From assembly GCA_001939145.1 (NCBI GenBank), contig LSRX01000250.1, positions 228,640 through 292,639 on the forward strand: a stretch of DNA of 64,000 bases, read 5' to 3'. The notes beneath the pieces are model-generated. The model ran no database searches. It was not told where the DNA came from and was given only the letters and a program-made list of their open reading frames with translations. Every line of letters begins with the position of its first letter. Positions within the stretch are counted from its first letter, which is position 1. Position numbers and translations under genes: made by a program. Positions 46,400-56,549 of this stretch are shown here, in pieces. Source of the DNA: Symbiodinium microadriaticum. Its lineage: Eukaryota > Sar > Dinophyceae > Suessiales > Symbiodiniaceae.

Positions 46400-46950
46400 G
46401 TCTGGCTCTGCTTCTGCGTCAGGCTACTGACAAAGTAGACGCGTGCCTCGTGTACAGGTTGAGGCTTGACTTGAGTGAACGCGCTGGCATAGTGCCGGGG
46501 TTGAACAAGTTTCGGTCAATGTAGTTGCCCACCTTGCAACGTCTTGGCATCGTCGTTAAGTTGGTAGTGCTGTTTCACCTTGATTTACTAGGTTTGTATG
46601 ATTCGCTCCGGACCGAGGGTGGCTGATGCCATCGACCAGGCCGAACCACGCCAAAAAAATTGCAATTGCTGCTGCTGATGATGATGTCTGCTATTGCTGC
46701 TGCTTCTTCTGCCGCTGCACTGTCGCTGCAACTACTTACTTCTGCTACTGTCGCAGTCTGTGAGTGCTAGCATTGGTAGTAGTCATTGCTGCAAAAGATC
46801 AGGTTCCATTCTCGCCGTGAGCAGTCTCTTTCTCAAGCGGAGCTCCGGTGCTTGCGGCCTTCAGTATTCATCCATTCCCATTAGGTTTGTCTGATATGCG
46901 GCAACAAGAAACGTTGCTAATCCTTGTGCCTTTACACGCATAGAATGAGG
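46400..46950. other. transition zone without a supported gene
   Basis: Contains a GCT/GAT-rich patch near 46,665-46,730. Base composition begins to fall from about 46,930. No exon was supported. Confidence 0.4.
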
Positions 46951-47859
46951 CATTGATCTTACGTGAAATTCGGGTTTGATTCGAAGGGACCGAATTGGCA
47001 TCCATTGATCGAGGCGGATTCCAAAGTTCCACAGCGAACATTCGTCACGACGCGCAACAAAATTGGCTCGGATTGATATACGATCTTTGAGAAAATCAAT
47101 TCAATATCGGAATAAAAATTTGGGAGGCCCATGTTTTGCAGGCAAAAGAATATGATTTGAGATCTATTAATTTTTTAAAGCTAATCATCTTATATTTCAA
47201 AGAGCGAGCTTATAATAAAGGATATGATTCTTTTTCTTGACATTTCATATTACTTGACAAAAGAATCGATATTTATGGGATTAAAAAGCCTTTAAATTAA
47301 TATATGATATATGGGTGTCGTATTTTATTTTTGATTATGGGATGTGAATTTCGAGATTGATATATATATTTATTGTTCTTTTGAATATCTATATTTTTAA
47401 ATTTGTAAGATCTAAATTTCTAGGCTAAAATTTCTAGAATATCGATATCTATTTCCTTTCATAAATATTTTAATATTTATAATTATTACGATTGTGAAAT
47501 TTAAAAATTTCATTTTAATTTTATATATTATATTTCTTATATAAAAAATCTGAATATTTAAGTATAATTTAATTAGAGATTTCGAATTTATAATGTTAAG
47601 AACTTAGAACTAAAGAATTTTGTATTATATTTATAATGATAGATATTAATAATATTTTAAAAAATATATTTAATATAGAGTTATTGAAATTTTTACCTAG
47701 ATAAATAAATATCGAAAAATAGATATATAAATATATATATATATATGGTGGCCCCTTTCTTCCCCGGCACTTATATTTGTTTTTATTTTTTAGGAGTATG
47801 AATATTAAAATATGGGTACTGGAGGAAGGAGGTTAATAGAAATTCTTGATTGACTAATA

Positions 47860-48560
47860 TTTTCTATGATTTCTAAGAGATAAATTATGGACAATATTGG
47901 TTTTACCAATATTTCTAATAATTTTCATGATTGTCCGCTCTGACTCACGGGATTTCCCTAAAATTATGGAAATTATTGGGTTTTACTAATATTTTCCATG
48001 AGCTAATTATGGAAAATGATGGTTTCGCCAATATTTGCAATAATTTCCGTTAAACACAAAATTATGGCTCTGGCTCACGAGATTTCCCGAAAATCATGGA
48101 AATTATTGGTTTTATTAGTAGTTTCCGTAAGCCAATCATGGAAAATGTGGGTTTTACCAAAATTTCCAATAATTCCCGTGATTGTCCGAATGATGGTTCT
48201 GGTTTATGGGGTTTCTCGAAAATCATGGAAATTGTTGGTTTTACCAATATTTTTCGTGAGGTAATTATAGAAAATATTGGTTTTACAAATATTTTCCATG
48301 ATTTTCCAAATTGGTACTCTGGCTCCCGAGGTTTCTCGAAATTCATGGAAATTGTTGGAATTCTTGGTTTTATCAATATTTTCTGTGAGCTAATCATGAA
48401 AAATGTTAGTTTTCTCAACAATTTCCATGAATTCGAATTTATGGCTCTGACTCACGAGGTTTCTCGAAATATATGGAAATTCTTGGAATTGTTGGTTTTA
48501 CCAATATTTTCCGTGAACCAATCTTGGAAATTGTTGGTTTTACCAACACTTTCCATAATA
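47860..48560. repeat. five diverged tandem copies of a unit of about 125 bp
   Basis: The phrase ctctggctcacgaggtttc followed by gaaaatcatggaaatt recurs at about 47,936, 48,066, 48,195, 48,315 and 48,443. Each unit also contains ggttttaccaatattttcc. Copies differ at many positions, so the array is old. Confidence 0.85.
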
Positions 48561-49503
48561 TCAAGAGTTTTTGCTTTTGGGAGGAACCCAAAGAAATTGC
48601 TAATGTTCATAATGCTCACCCGCGCCACTTCCAATAACCCCACTGGTGCTCATGATGCTCGTCCGAAATCTGCGATGAACACAGCTTATGTACTCATGTT
48701 CGCAACATGAGCCGGTAAGGTATTCGCATCCTTGATTAGATTGAGTTATTTGCCCAAGACGAAACTAAGAAATAATCTCTGCTTGACGACGTTACTGTGC
48801 GAATACCAATTTAGCGATATTTTTCTGTTCATCATGTACAGTATTATACTTCATGGCTACGGTTCGAGACTTTACTATAGGAAGATAATTACTGTACAAA
48901 CATGCCTATTTTGGTGTAATCACACACACTTCCAAAGATACATCTATAAGGTATTTTCTTATGCCATATCTTTCTTGCTGTTTGCATCGGGAGGCTTTAG
49001 TCGTTATGTTTATGCATTTTTGTGTGGCTTTATTTGCTTATAAAGAAGCCCTGTCTCAAAAGACTAGTATTTGCACCAGAATTCTGTCATACATATATCA
49101 TTGTCAACTGATCATCGTTCGGTAGGTGCAAAAATTTTGATATATGTTTTGAAAAGTCTATGAATCCAATAAGTACGCAGGACTTGTATTATACGCACAG
49201 TTAAAATGAAGTAAACTCAGACTAAATATGTTAAAATGAACTGGACCTTAAAAAAGAAAAGCTGGCAACGTCAACTAATAAACAACGGAACATACACCCT
49301 ACACTGTAATGCGCAGCCACGGCATGTCATATTATGTTTGACTTGGAGCACTACCTGTAACAGCCCCAACAGTTTAGAATAAGCAAACGTGCTACTTGGT
49401 TAACCATTATTCTACCAAGAGGTCTCATAATTAAAGGTGTGAATATTCAACAGGCAGTTAATGGTAGATTTATATATTTATAAACACGGGACTCAGCAAG
49501 TGA

Positions 49504-50037
49504 TGCATTTACTGTATATATGACGCTTGGCTATTGTTAGGTAAAGCTTCTGAAACATATACGAAATACTCTGAATGGATAATCACAGCAGTAGTTGACA
49601 CAACGAATCTTGATTTAGAAATGACAAGAAACCGGGATGTATATATTGCTAATCCGGCTAGTGTTGATGAAGTACAATAATAACTAAAACAACAGGATCT
49701 ACGGCAATGGTCAAAACATGTGATAACAACATTGCGAGACGAAATATTGAAGCCACACTTGCTTTGTTTGAGTTCGACATAGAAGAATATGTCGTGTAGT
49801 AGTTTAGACATGGCTCAGAAAAGGAACGGAGATCGGATTCCAAAAGCAATGAAAACTATACTTCCAGTAATAATACCTAAACCTACTCGTATCAAAGCGG
49901 GTCACGAACTGCTACAATGGTTGCTATTGACTGCTAATTTGCCAGATACGCATGCATCATTGTGCAGTGGTGCGAAAATTCAAGATATTAATAGGTATGA
50001 TGACACTATCTCACACTGCGGCTTATTCCGTATATGA
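49504..50037 (+). pseudogene. decayed ORF in the AT-rich block
   Basis: Three adjoining readings look like one protein with two frame changes. Positions 49,504-49,680 contain GKASETYTKYSEWIITAVVD. Positions 49,683 to about 49,799 contain CDNNIARRNIEATLALFEFD. Positions 49,789-50,037 contain KAMKTILPVIIPKPTRIKAG. First and third are in the same frame. No family was recognised. The minus strand also has a 100-codon frame here, so the coding strand is not certain. Confidence 0.3.
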
Positions 50038-50189
50038 TTATTTTAAGCAATGGACTCACTGACTAGTTCGTGTACCAGGCTGCAAAACCCAGCAGCAACA
50101 CTGACATTGTGTATGAACAAGTGGACGTTGCATGAACGTGTCTGTCTATAAGCTATAACGGCAGCCAACTAAATATAGTCACTATCCAC

Positions 50190-50615
50190 TTTGATTCGAG
50201 GGCTGAGATCTCCCCCCAATAAGCGATGTATAAAGTTTCGTGGTTTCGTGTGTCGAGGGCTAAGATCCCCCCCAATAAGCGATGCATAAAGTTTCTTGGT
50301 TTCGTGTGTCGAGGGCTAATATCTCTCCCCCAATAAGCGATGCTTAAAATTTCTTGGTTTCGTATGTCGAGGGCTGAGATCTCCCTCCAATAAAGTTTCG
50401 TGGTTTCGTATGTCGAAGGCTAAGATCCCCCCAAAAAGCGATGCATAAATTTTCTTGATTTCGTGTGTCGAGGGCTACGATCCCCTCCCATAAGCGATGT
50501 CACGGGACCCCCCAATAAGCGATGTGTAAAATTTCTTGGTTTCGTGTGTCGAGGGCTAAGATCCCTCCCAATAAGCGATGCATAATGTTTCTTGATTTCG
50601 TCCGTCGAGGATTTG
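50190..50615. repeat. eight tandem copies of a unit of about 56 bp
   Basis: The phrase tcgagggctaagatc, then cccaataagcgatgcataaa and gtttcttggtttcgtg, recurs from 50,196. Intervals are mostly 55-58 bases, with one short (46) and one long (81). It is followed by a G run near 50,669. Confidence 0.9.
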
Positions 50616-51864
50616 AATGCATGTGATATTTATGAGAAGCATAAATACGAAAACGTAGGTACTTGAGGGGGGGGGGGGTAACATATATTTATGTTTTGGT
50701 TGATGGCATTCTAGGGGTCTTTGAAGGCTATGATTTAGTAAAAGATAGGAATGGTTTTGGTCGAAAATTGGACAGAAAATATAGATAAGATAGGGAATTT
50801 ATGATAGATCTTATGAAAAAATGATCAATTTTATGATATAAGATATTTTCTTATTTTCTATTTCATATCTAAATTTAGACTTCGATTAAATTTATCTTCT
50901 AGGCTAAAAATAGAATATAAAGCGATTTTTTAATTGATGTATTTTTCAAATTTTCTCTAAATTATTAGATCTTAAAAATTCGAAAATTTAAAAATAAAAT
51001 AATTTGAAGTTCTTTAATTTAAATTTAAGCTAGAGTCTAAATCCTTTATATTGGCTTAAATATATCGGATAAAAATTGATCTGAAAAAATATTATGAAAA
51101 AAAAATCAGAACCCCAAACCCTAAATCCTAAAAAATATTTTCAAGACAATTTGTCCCTTAAATATATCAATAATTAGATATATGAATATATTTTATCAAA
51201 TCCAGTTTATTTTAATTTCAAATTTGATGGAATATTTGATAGCATGCTCGGTTGAAATAACTTGTAGTAGAATATCTTACGGAAGATGATCTATATAATA
51301 TGCTCTCGATGAATTTTTCAATTAGAAAAATTTAATAGAATATCTTCTATAATATATTTTAGGATTTTTATTGCAATTTTTTATTATGTAAAACTCTTAT
51401 AAAATATAATTAAAAAGATTAATCAAGAAGAATCCAAGCTCTGAGAATTCGTCAAATAATCGATAATTTATTGAATGAGGAATTTCTAATTAAGAAATCG
51501 ATAATCTAAATCTAAAATTTGAATATTTGTATAAGTCTTAAATATAATTTTGGATGAAAGATGATGATATCTTATAGAATTTTTTAAAATTATATATATA
51601 TATATCTCTCTCTCTCTCTCTCTCCTTATGATATATATATATATTCTCTGAGGACTTGATTTCATAATATCGTATAGAAGATCCTTCAGATACCCAATAG
51701 AAGATGAAAAATATTATTTTCTATAACATTCTCTATCTATAAATAAATATATATATATATATATGTATATACAATATACAATCTAGGTTTACATCTAGAA
51801 TATTATATAGAATTTCATATATGGGATATAGTTCATATATATATATATTCTTCCGATATTTGGT

Positions 51865-52506
51865 GTTTTCTGGGGGCCCCGCCTTCCAGCTCTCCCACCT
51901 TGGCAAGGCTGTCTCTGATCCTTGTCGTGATTTCCTCCGCACTCTTATTCGGGTTGAGCTAAGTGGCAATTGCGGGCTGTTCAGGGCAAATTGGCATACG
52001 TATCAGGCGTCTTCCAACCCGGATTGGACATTCGCCTGTTCCCCCGCTTTCGCGTCCCATCGAACTGGCATCAATGGCTACTGCCCACTGATCCTCACGT
52101 CGTCGATATCTCCGCCTTTGCCTATCGCTGCATGCGTGTCATCGGTGGGAGCTGGACGGAGCGTTTACACTCGGATTCCAATGTCCAAGAACCTCGCAAA
52201 CCGCTGGTCTCACTTAGCCGGCCTCTCCTGTCGTTCTTGCCATCGGTGGGAGCTGGACGGAGCGTTTACACTCGGATTCCAATCTCCAAGAACCTCGCAA
52301 ACCGCTGGTCTCACTTAGCCGACCTCTCCTGTCGTACTTGCCCTCTCTGTCACAGACTGCTTGGCACGCCAAGACACGTCATCATACCTTGTCCGTCCAT
52401 GCTGCCGCTTGTTGAAGTTCTGCGCGACGATATGGAAGTCGAGCTTCTTAGGCTGTCAACCCTGGCCATCCCTGGCCCAACATATAGCTGCCGCGCAGCG
52501 TCTTAA
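51865..52506 (+). pseudogene. reverse-transcriptase C-terminal region, broken by a duplication
   Basis: The reading VYTRIPISKNLANRWSHLAD leads into the zinc-type motif CPLCHRLLGTPRHVIIPC and then VEVLRDDMEVELLRL. A 101-bp tandem duplication (52,141-52,342) puts the first and second copies in different frames, so the upstream part no longer reads through. In non-LTR elements this motif follows the polymerase thumb. Other classes of retroelement are less likely but not excluded. Confidence 0.55.
52141..52342. repeat. 101-bp direct tandem duplication
   Basis: Copy 1 is 52,141-52,241 and copy 2 is 52,242-52,342, differing at only a few bases. The length is not a multiple of three, so it shifts the reading frame. 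Confidence 0.92.
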
Positions 52507-53377
52507 CCCCATGCCCAACAAATTTCCCACGGCGGAAGCTTGCAGGCGTTGGCCTGTGCTCTCAGCCTGGAAATGGCTAGTACCAATGCGCACTAAGGCA
52601 ACGGATTTCGCCGCTGAGCCAGGGCACAACAGTGCGGCTACTACCGTAGCGGAAGGTGCCTCGGACCTAGCTCATCGGGGTGTCCTGCCACGGGGCCTGG
52701 GCTACCTCCTTCGGCATGCACAACAGTCTCCAGCTACTGTTGCAGATGAGGAACTAGGGGAAGACGAGCAGTATGGCACCTCCCGCGACCTTTCCTCTGC
52801 CACAAATGAGGCGAGCAATAATCTCCACCGCCTGACTCTGGCAGCTGGCCACGCCGCGCATCCTTTGCGGCTACTCCTCCTTGCACCCCGACGCATCTAC
52901 GCAGCATACCTCCAACGTGTCAGCACTTGGGCGGACGCGCCTCGCCAGGCACTTGACAACGGAGTGGCCTTGCCTGCTCTGCCTCAACACGCGCAAGTCC
53001 TCGATCCGGTCGCCGAGTGGCTGGCTTCCCTGTCCGGACAGGCGGTGGTTAGGGAGCTGCGCTGGCTAATTCTGGACGAACGTACCGCCATCTCCCGCAT
53101 TCGTATGGCTTACCGTTGCCAAGCCAACCGGCCATCGGACGGTCGATTGCGCCAGCTTCTTACATTGGCGGGCGTCCCGCTGCGCGACCATAGCCACCAG
53201 GTCTGCTGGGACTCAGGGGTCCTGGGCTGGATCGACGCGAAAGTCCTTCTCCTGTATATCTGCTCATACGACCATGCGGCTGCGCAACCCAGGCCACCAA
53301 TTCAGTGTTGCCCGCATTGCCGTGGTGCTGTATTTGCCTTTCCTGGTATCCCTCAACCTTCGCCTTGTCCGTGGTGA
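52361..53377 (+). CDS. 338-codon ORF downstream of the zinc motif
   Basis: The convincing part begins near 52,490 (NKFPTAEACRRWPVLSAWKW), in a frame shifted from the reverse-transcriptase part. It continues through an acidic stretch (VADEELGEDEQYG) and Leu/Ala/Arg-rich helices to a CCPHC pair near the end. No domain was recognised. It may be an extra C-terminal region of the element's protein after a frameshift, or a neighbouring gene carried with it. Confidence 0.45.
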   Translation: MARQDTSSYLVRPCCRLLKFCATIWKSSFLGCQPWPSLAQHIAAAQRLNPMPNKFPTAEACRRWPVLSAWKWLVPMRTKATDFAAEPGHNSAATTVAEGASDLAHRGVLPRGLGYLLRHAQQSPATVADEELGEDEQYGTSRDLSSATNEASNNLHRLTLAAGHAAHPLRLLLLAPRRIYAAYLQRVSTWADAPRQALDNGVALPALPQHAQVLDPVAEWLASLSGQAVVRELRWLILDERTAISRIRMAYRCQANRPSDGRLRQLLTLAGVPLRDHSHQVCWDSGVLGWIDAKVLLLYICSYDHAAAQPRPPIQCCPHCRGAVFAFPGIPQPSPCPW

Positions 53378-53871
53378 AGACGCATGGCCGCTATTCACTG
53401 CCGCGCGTGCGCTGCTTCTCTGCACTTCAGGGGACAATGCTCCTGGAACATGGAGCCCACAGCGCCTACCGCCCTTCTGCGTCCTCGCCTTTGCCGCTCT
53501 GCCCTAACTGCCACTGGCGCTGGCTCTGTGCTCGTTCCTCCCTGCCTTGGTCTCGGCCAAGTCCCACTCGTCCGCCTATCCTGCAACTCATGTCCACTCT
53601 TTCCGCCGAATGTGTCCTGGGAGCGGGAGTGGCTAGCAGTCGTATCGGCGCTACCTTGCGGCAAAGACTTCGCCGGCATGTTCGTCAATGGCTCCCCACA
53701 GATTGGATCCCTATGGAGGCCTTCAACAGCTTCAGAACAGCATGCGCTCCCATGCTCCTGCCAGTAGCGGCCCTCCGCTGCGAGCTCCAGGCTGTAGTGG
53801 AAGGCATGGCCCAGCAGGGGTCTACACAACTCCGCATCATTAACGGCCGCACACAAGTGCGGAAGCACTAG
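53305..53871 (+). CDS. 188-codon ORF, likely continuation in another frame
   Basis: It overlaps the previous ORF by 73 bases in a different frame. The last third (LRQRLRRHVRQWLPTDWIPM, then LRCELQAVVEGMAQQG) looks like helical protein; the first part is less convincing. It ends at TAG before the pyrimidine-rich 3' stretch. A frameshift between the two ORFs is the simplest explanation. Confidence 0.38.
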   Translation: MLPALPWCCICLSWYPSTFALSVVKTHGRYSLPRVRCFSALQGTMLLEHGAHSAYRPSASSPLPLCPNCHWRWLCARSSLPWSRPSPTRPPILQLMSTLSAECVLGAGVASSRIGATLRQRLRRHVRQWLPTDWIPMEAFNSFRTACAPMLLPVAALRCELQAVVEGMAQQGSTQLRIINGRTQVRKH

Positions 53872-54298
53872 CAGATCGGCGCGATCACCTGGGCAAAAAA
53901 GAATGTCCTGCTTGCCTGCTTCTTTGGCTGCCCGCGTTACATACCGGTACCTGCCGTTTCCTTGCCGCTTTCTCCTTTCCCCCGCCGCATTTCGTCTCTC
54001 AATGACTGGCGTAGACTCGCTAGGTTTATGGCGTCCTCCTGCGCCTAAGGAACGGCCGTGTCCGTGGCAGCTTTCATCTCGTCACTCTGTTTTCTTTCTA
54101 CTCTTCCTCTTCTCTGTTGCCTCTCTGCTTTCTTTCTGCTTTCTCCTTCCTGGTCTCTCCCTCCCCCGCTCCCTCTCCTGTCTTCTCTCGCTCTCCCTTC
54201 TTTCTTCCTCTTTTCTTCTGCGGTTTGATCCTTAAGCCATTTGACCGGAGGTGATATCGCTTTTTTCCTTCGGCCGGACTCATGTCCTGGTCACCCTT

Positions 54299-54339
54299 CA
54301 CTCATTCACTCACTCACTCACTCACTCACTCACTCACTA
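54299..54339. repeat. (CACT)n tail
   Basis: About nine CACT units at the exact 3' edge of the GC-rich island, where AT-rich DNA resumes. Confidence 0.9.
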
Positions 54340-54359
54340 TTCTTTTATTTGAAATTAGG

Positions 54360-54890
54360 TGTTATCGAACCGCCTTTTGCTGATCTCATTTTCGGAAAAT
54401 ACGATAATTCGATAGAATCAAATTTTCTAAAATATCGTCCTTCAGAAAAATCAATGCTATCGAATCCGCCCGTCCTTCTGGTCCGTATTTGCAATGGATA
54501 TCGTATCTATTCGATAATATAGCTTATATGAAATTGTGAATTATCGATCCGCGGTTCGATGATTTCATTTTCGGAAAATGTAGTGATTCGATAGCTCCAA
54601 TTTCATTGAAGCGTCGCCGTTCGGAAATTTATTGTTATCGAATCGCTCTTGTCTGCTGTCCGTATTTGCAATAGATGCCGTATCGTTTCGATGTTCTCAT
54701 ATTTTTGAAGCAAATCTTTCGTTAAATCTGATGCTGATATCAGATGTGGAAGTCGTAGTTATTCCGAATAGCATATTTTCTGAATGACCTCTTTCGGAAA
54801 ATTTGGCATTATCGAATCGTGTTCATTTAATATCCGAATTTGCAACGGATAATATAGCGGATCGATAGCCTCTATTTTCAGAAGAAAAGG
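54360..54890. repeat. three diverged tandem copies of a unit of about 178 bp
   Basis: Shared phrases are ttatcgaaccgc, tcattttcggaaaat, and tatcgaatc followed by gtccgtatttgcaatggat. The latter recur at about 54,458, 54,636 and 54,812, giving periods near 177. Copies are well diverged. Confidence 0.75.
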
Positions 54891-56512
54891 AGGAGATAAG
54901 AATATAGCCAATTCTCTTATTTGATATTCATTAGATAATTAATTTTAAATCGATATCATCTTGAATTTAAAAGGACCTATTGAATTCCATAAGATTCAAA
55001 GATTGAATATTGAAGATGTTTCAGAAATAGTTTTCAAGATATCTTTAATCTTCAAGTCGCCAGCGTTATTGAATTCAATAAGAAGTCTGAGATAGAAGAA
55101 TCTTTAAAAGATTCAAATATAGAAATGTATATATAGATATGGCTCAGAAAAAATTATAGTTTATCCTTATCGGATTATGGTGCAGAATATTCTCTAAAAT
55201 ACGAGGGAGAAGGTTAGGGAGAGAATAGATAGAGCTTATTCTAAAATTGGAAGATAATTCTTAAGAGCTGACGAAAATATATTAGAGACTTTATTAGAGC
55301 TCAGAGAAATCGTGAATTCGATTAATATCGATTGAATTTCAATCGGGTCCTGGATTCTCTGAGAATCTTGAATTTGGAATCTAATATTCAATTGAATTTC
55401 AATCATTTCAATCGATCTATTGCCTATTTAATATTCGTCTCAATTCTGCTCATCCAAATGCCCATAACAAAGATTAATTCTTTGCAGAGAATATCGACAA
55501 AAAAATTTATTTATATATAATTACAAAAAGATATATGAAAAGATTCATATATCTCTTAAAATTGAATATTTTTATTTTTGTTCTTATACGAATTTATATC
55601 TATGTCATTATCCAGTCGACTAGATAAAGATATCTTAAGAGGAATTAAAGATAATATTCAGATTTGAAAGATCATCTTTTTGCAAATCATCTTTTTATTT
55701 ATTAAATTTTTATCAAAAAAGATTATAATTGAAATCGATCCATATTTTCTATTTATTTCAGATTTATTTGAAATATATTTTGTATAAAATCTTTATTTTT
55801 TTTAGAATCATAACCTTATAATAGAATCAATTTTTTTTTTTGAAATTTATGATTAGCAGAAATATATATATATATTTTTTTTTTATTTCTTTATTTTCAA
55901 TATTCAATTTTCATTAAAGTAATAAATAGAATATATCGAAAAGGCTTTAAAATCAATAATTCAATCGAATTATGAATATAATCAAAAGTAATTAGAGAAG
56001 ATCTTTGCCTTGGAGAAGGAGAGTAGGGGAGAGGGCGGCGAATACAAAGCCAAAAAAAGAAAAATAAAAAATAATTCTGAGATTTAAATTCTAATAAAAC
56101 TTACGGTTTCGCCGCTTCCCCTCTGTTCCAGACCACGAGATTGAAATCCTTTGAATTTGACCCCGACCCTGGGGAATACGCGTATAATTTTTAGGATTCG
56201 GATCTGAGATTGAAAAGAAATCTTAGATATAGAAGAGAGATATATTCTTATTTGTTCTCTCTCATTCTCAGCTCTGGCAAATCTATCAAAATTTTCTATA
56301 TGATATTCTTTGCTCATATATAAATATCCAATCTGTCTATATTATATATATAAATATATCAAATCAATATATATATATATAATTATATCCCATATCAATA
56401 TTTCTATCTTCTTTAATTTTATATATATAGAATTGCGTTTCGATATTCACTATCTCTATAGATATATATATATAATCATATAATCATATATATATATATA
56501 AAGATAGATATA

Positions 56513-56549
<37 letters not shown>

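Larger units (their letters stand above)
51863..54339 (+). mobile_element. GC-rich 5'-truncated non-LTR retrotransposon remnant
   Basis: A GC-rich island with sharp edges inside AT-rich DNA. It starts inside the C-terminal region of a reverse-transcriptase-type protein, with a CX2CX8HX4C motif (CPLCHRLLGTPRHVIIPC) typical of LINE polymerases. It continues through about 1.4 kb of further open frame and a pyrimidine-rich stretch (54,080-54,220). It ends in (CACT)n, as many LINEs end in a short tandem repeat. The catalytic YxDD part is absent, consistent with 5' truncation. A possible short target duplication (tattctt) is present near 51,850 and 54,337; this is weak. Confidence 0.55.

Noticed and set aside
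47860-50615. Tandem repeats considered as CRISPR arrays
   Set aside because: The units are contiguous and diverged, without constant repeats separated by unique spacers, and there are no cas genes.
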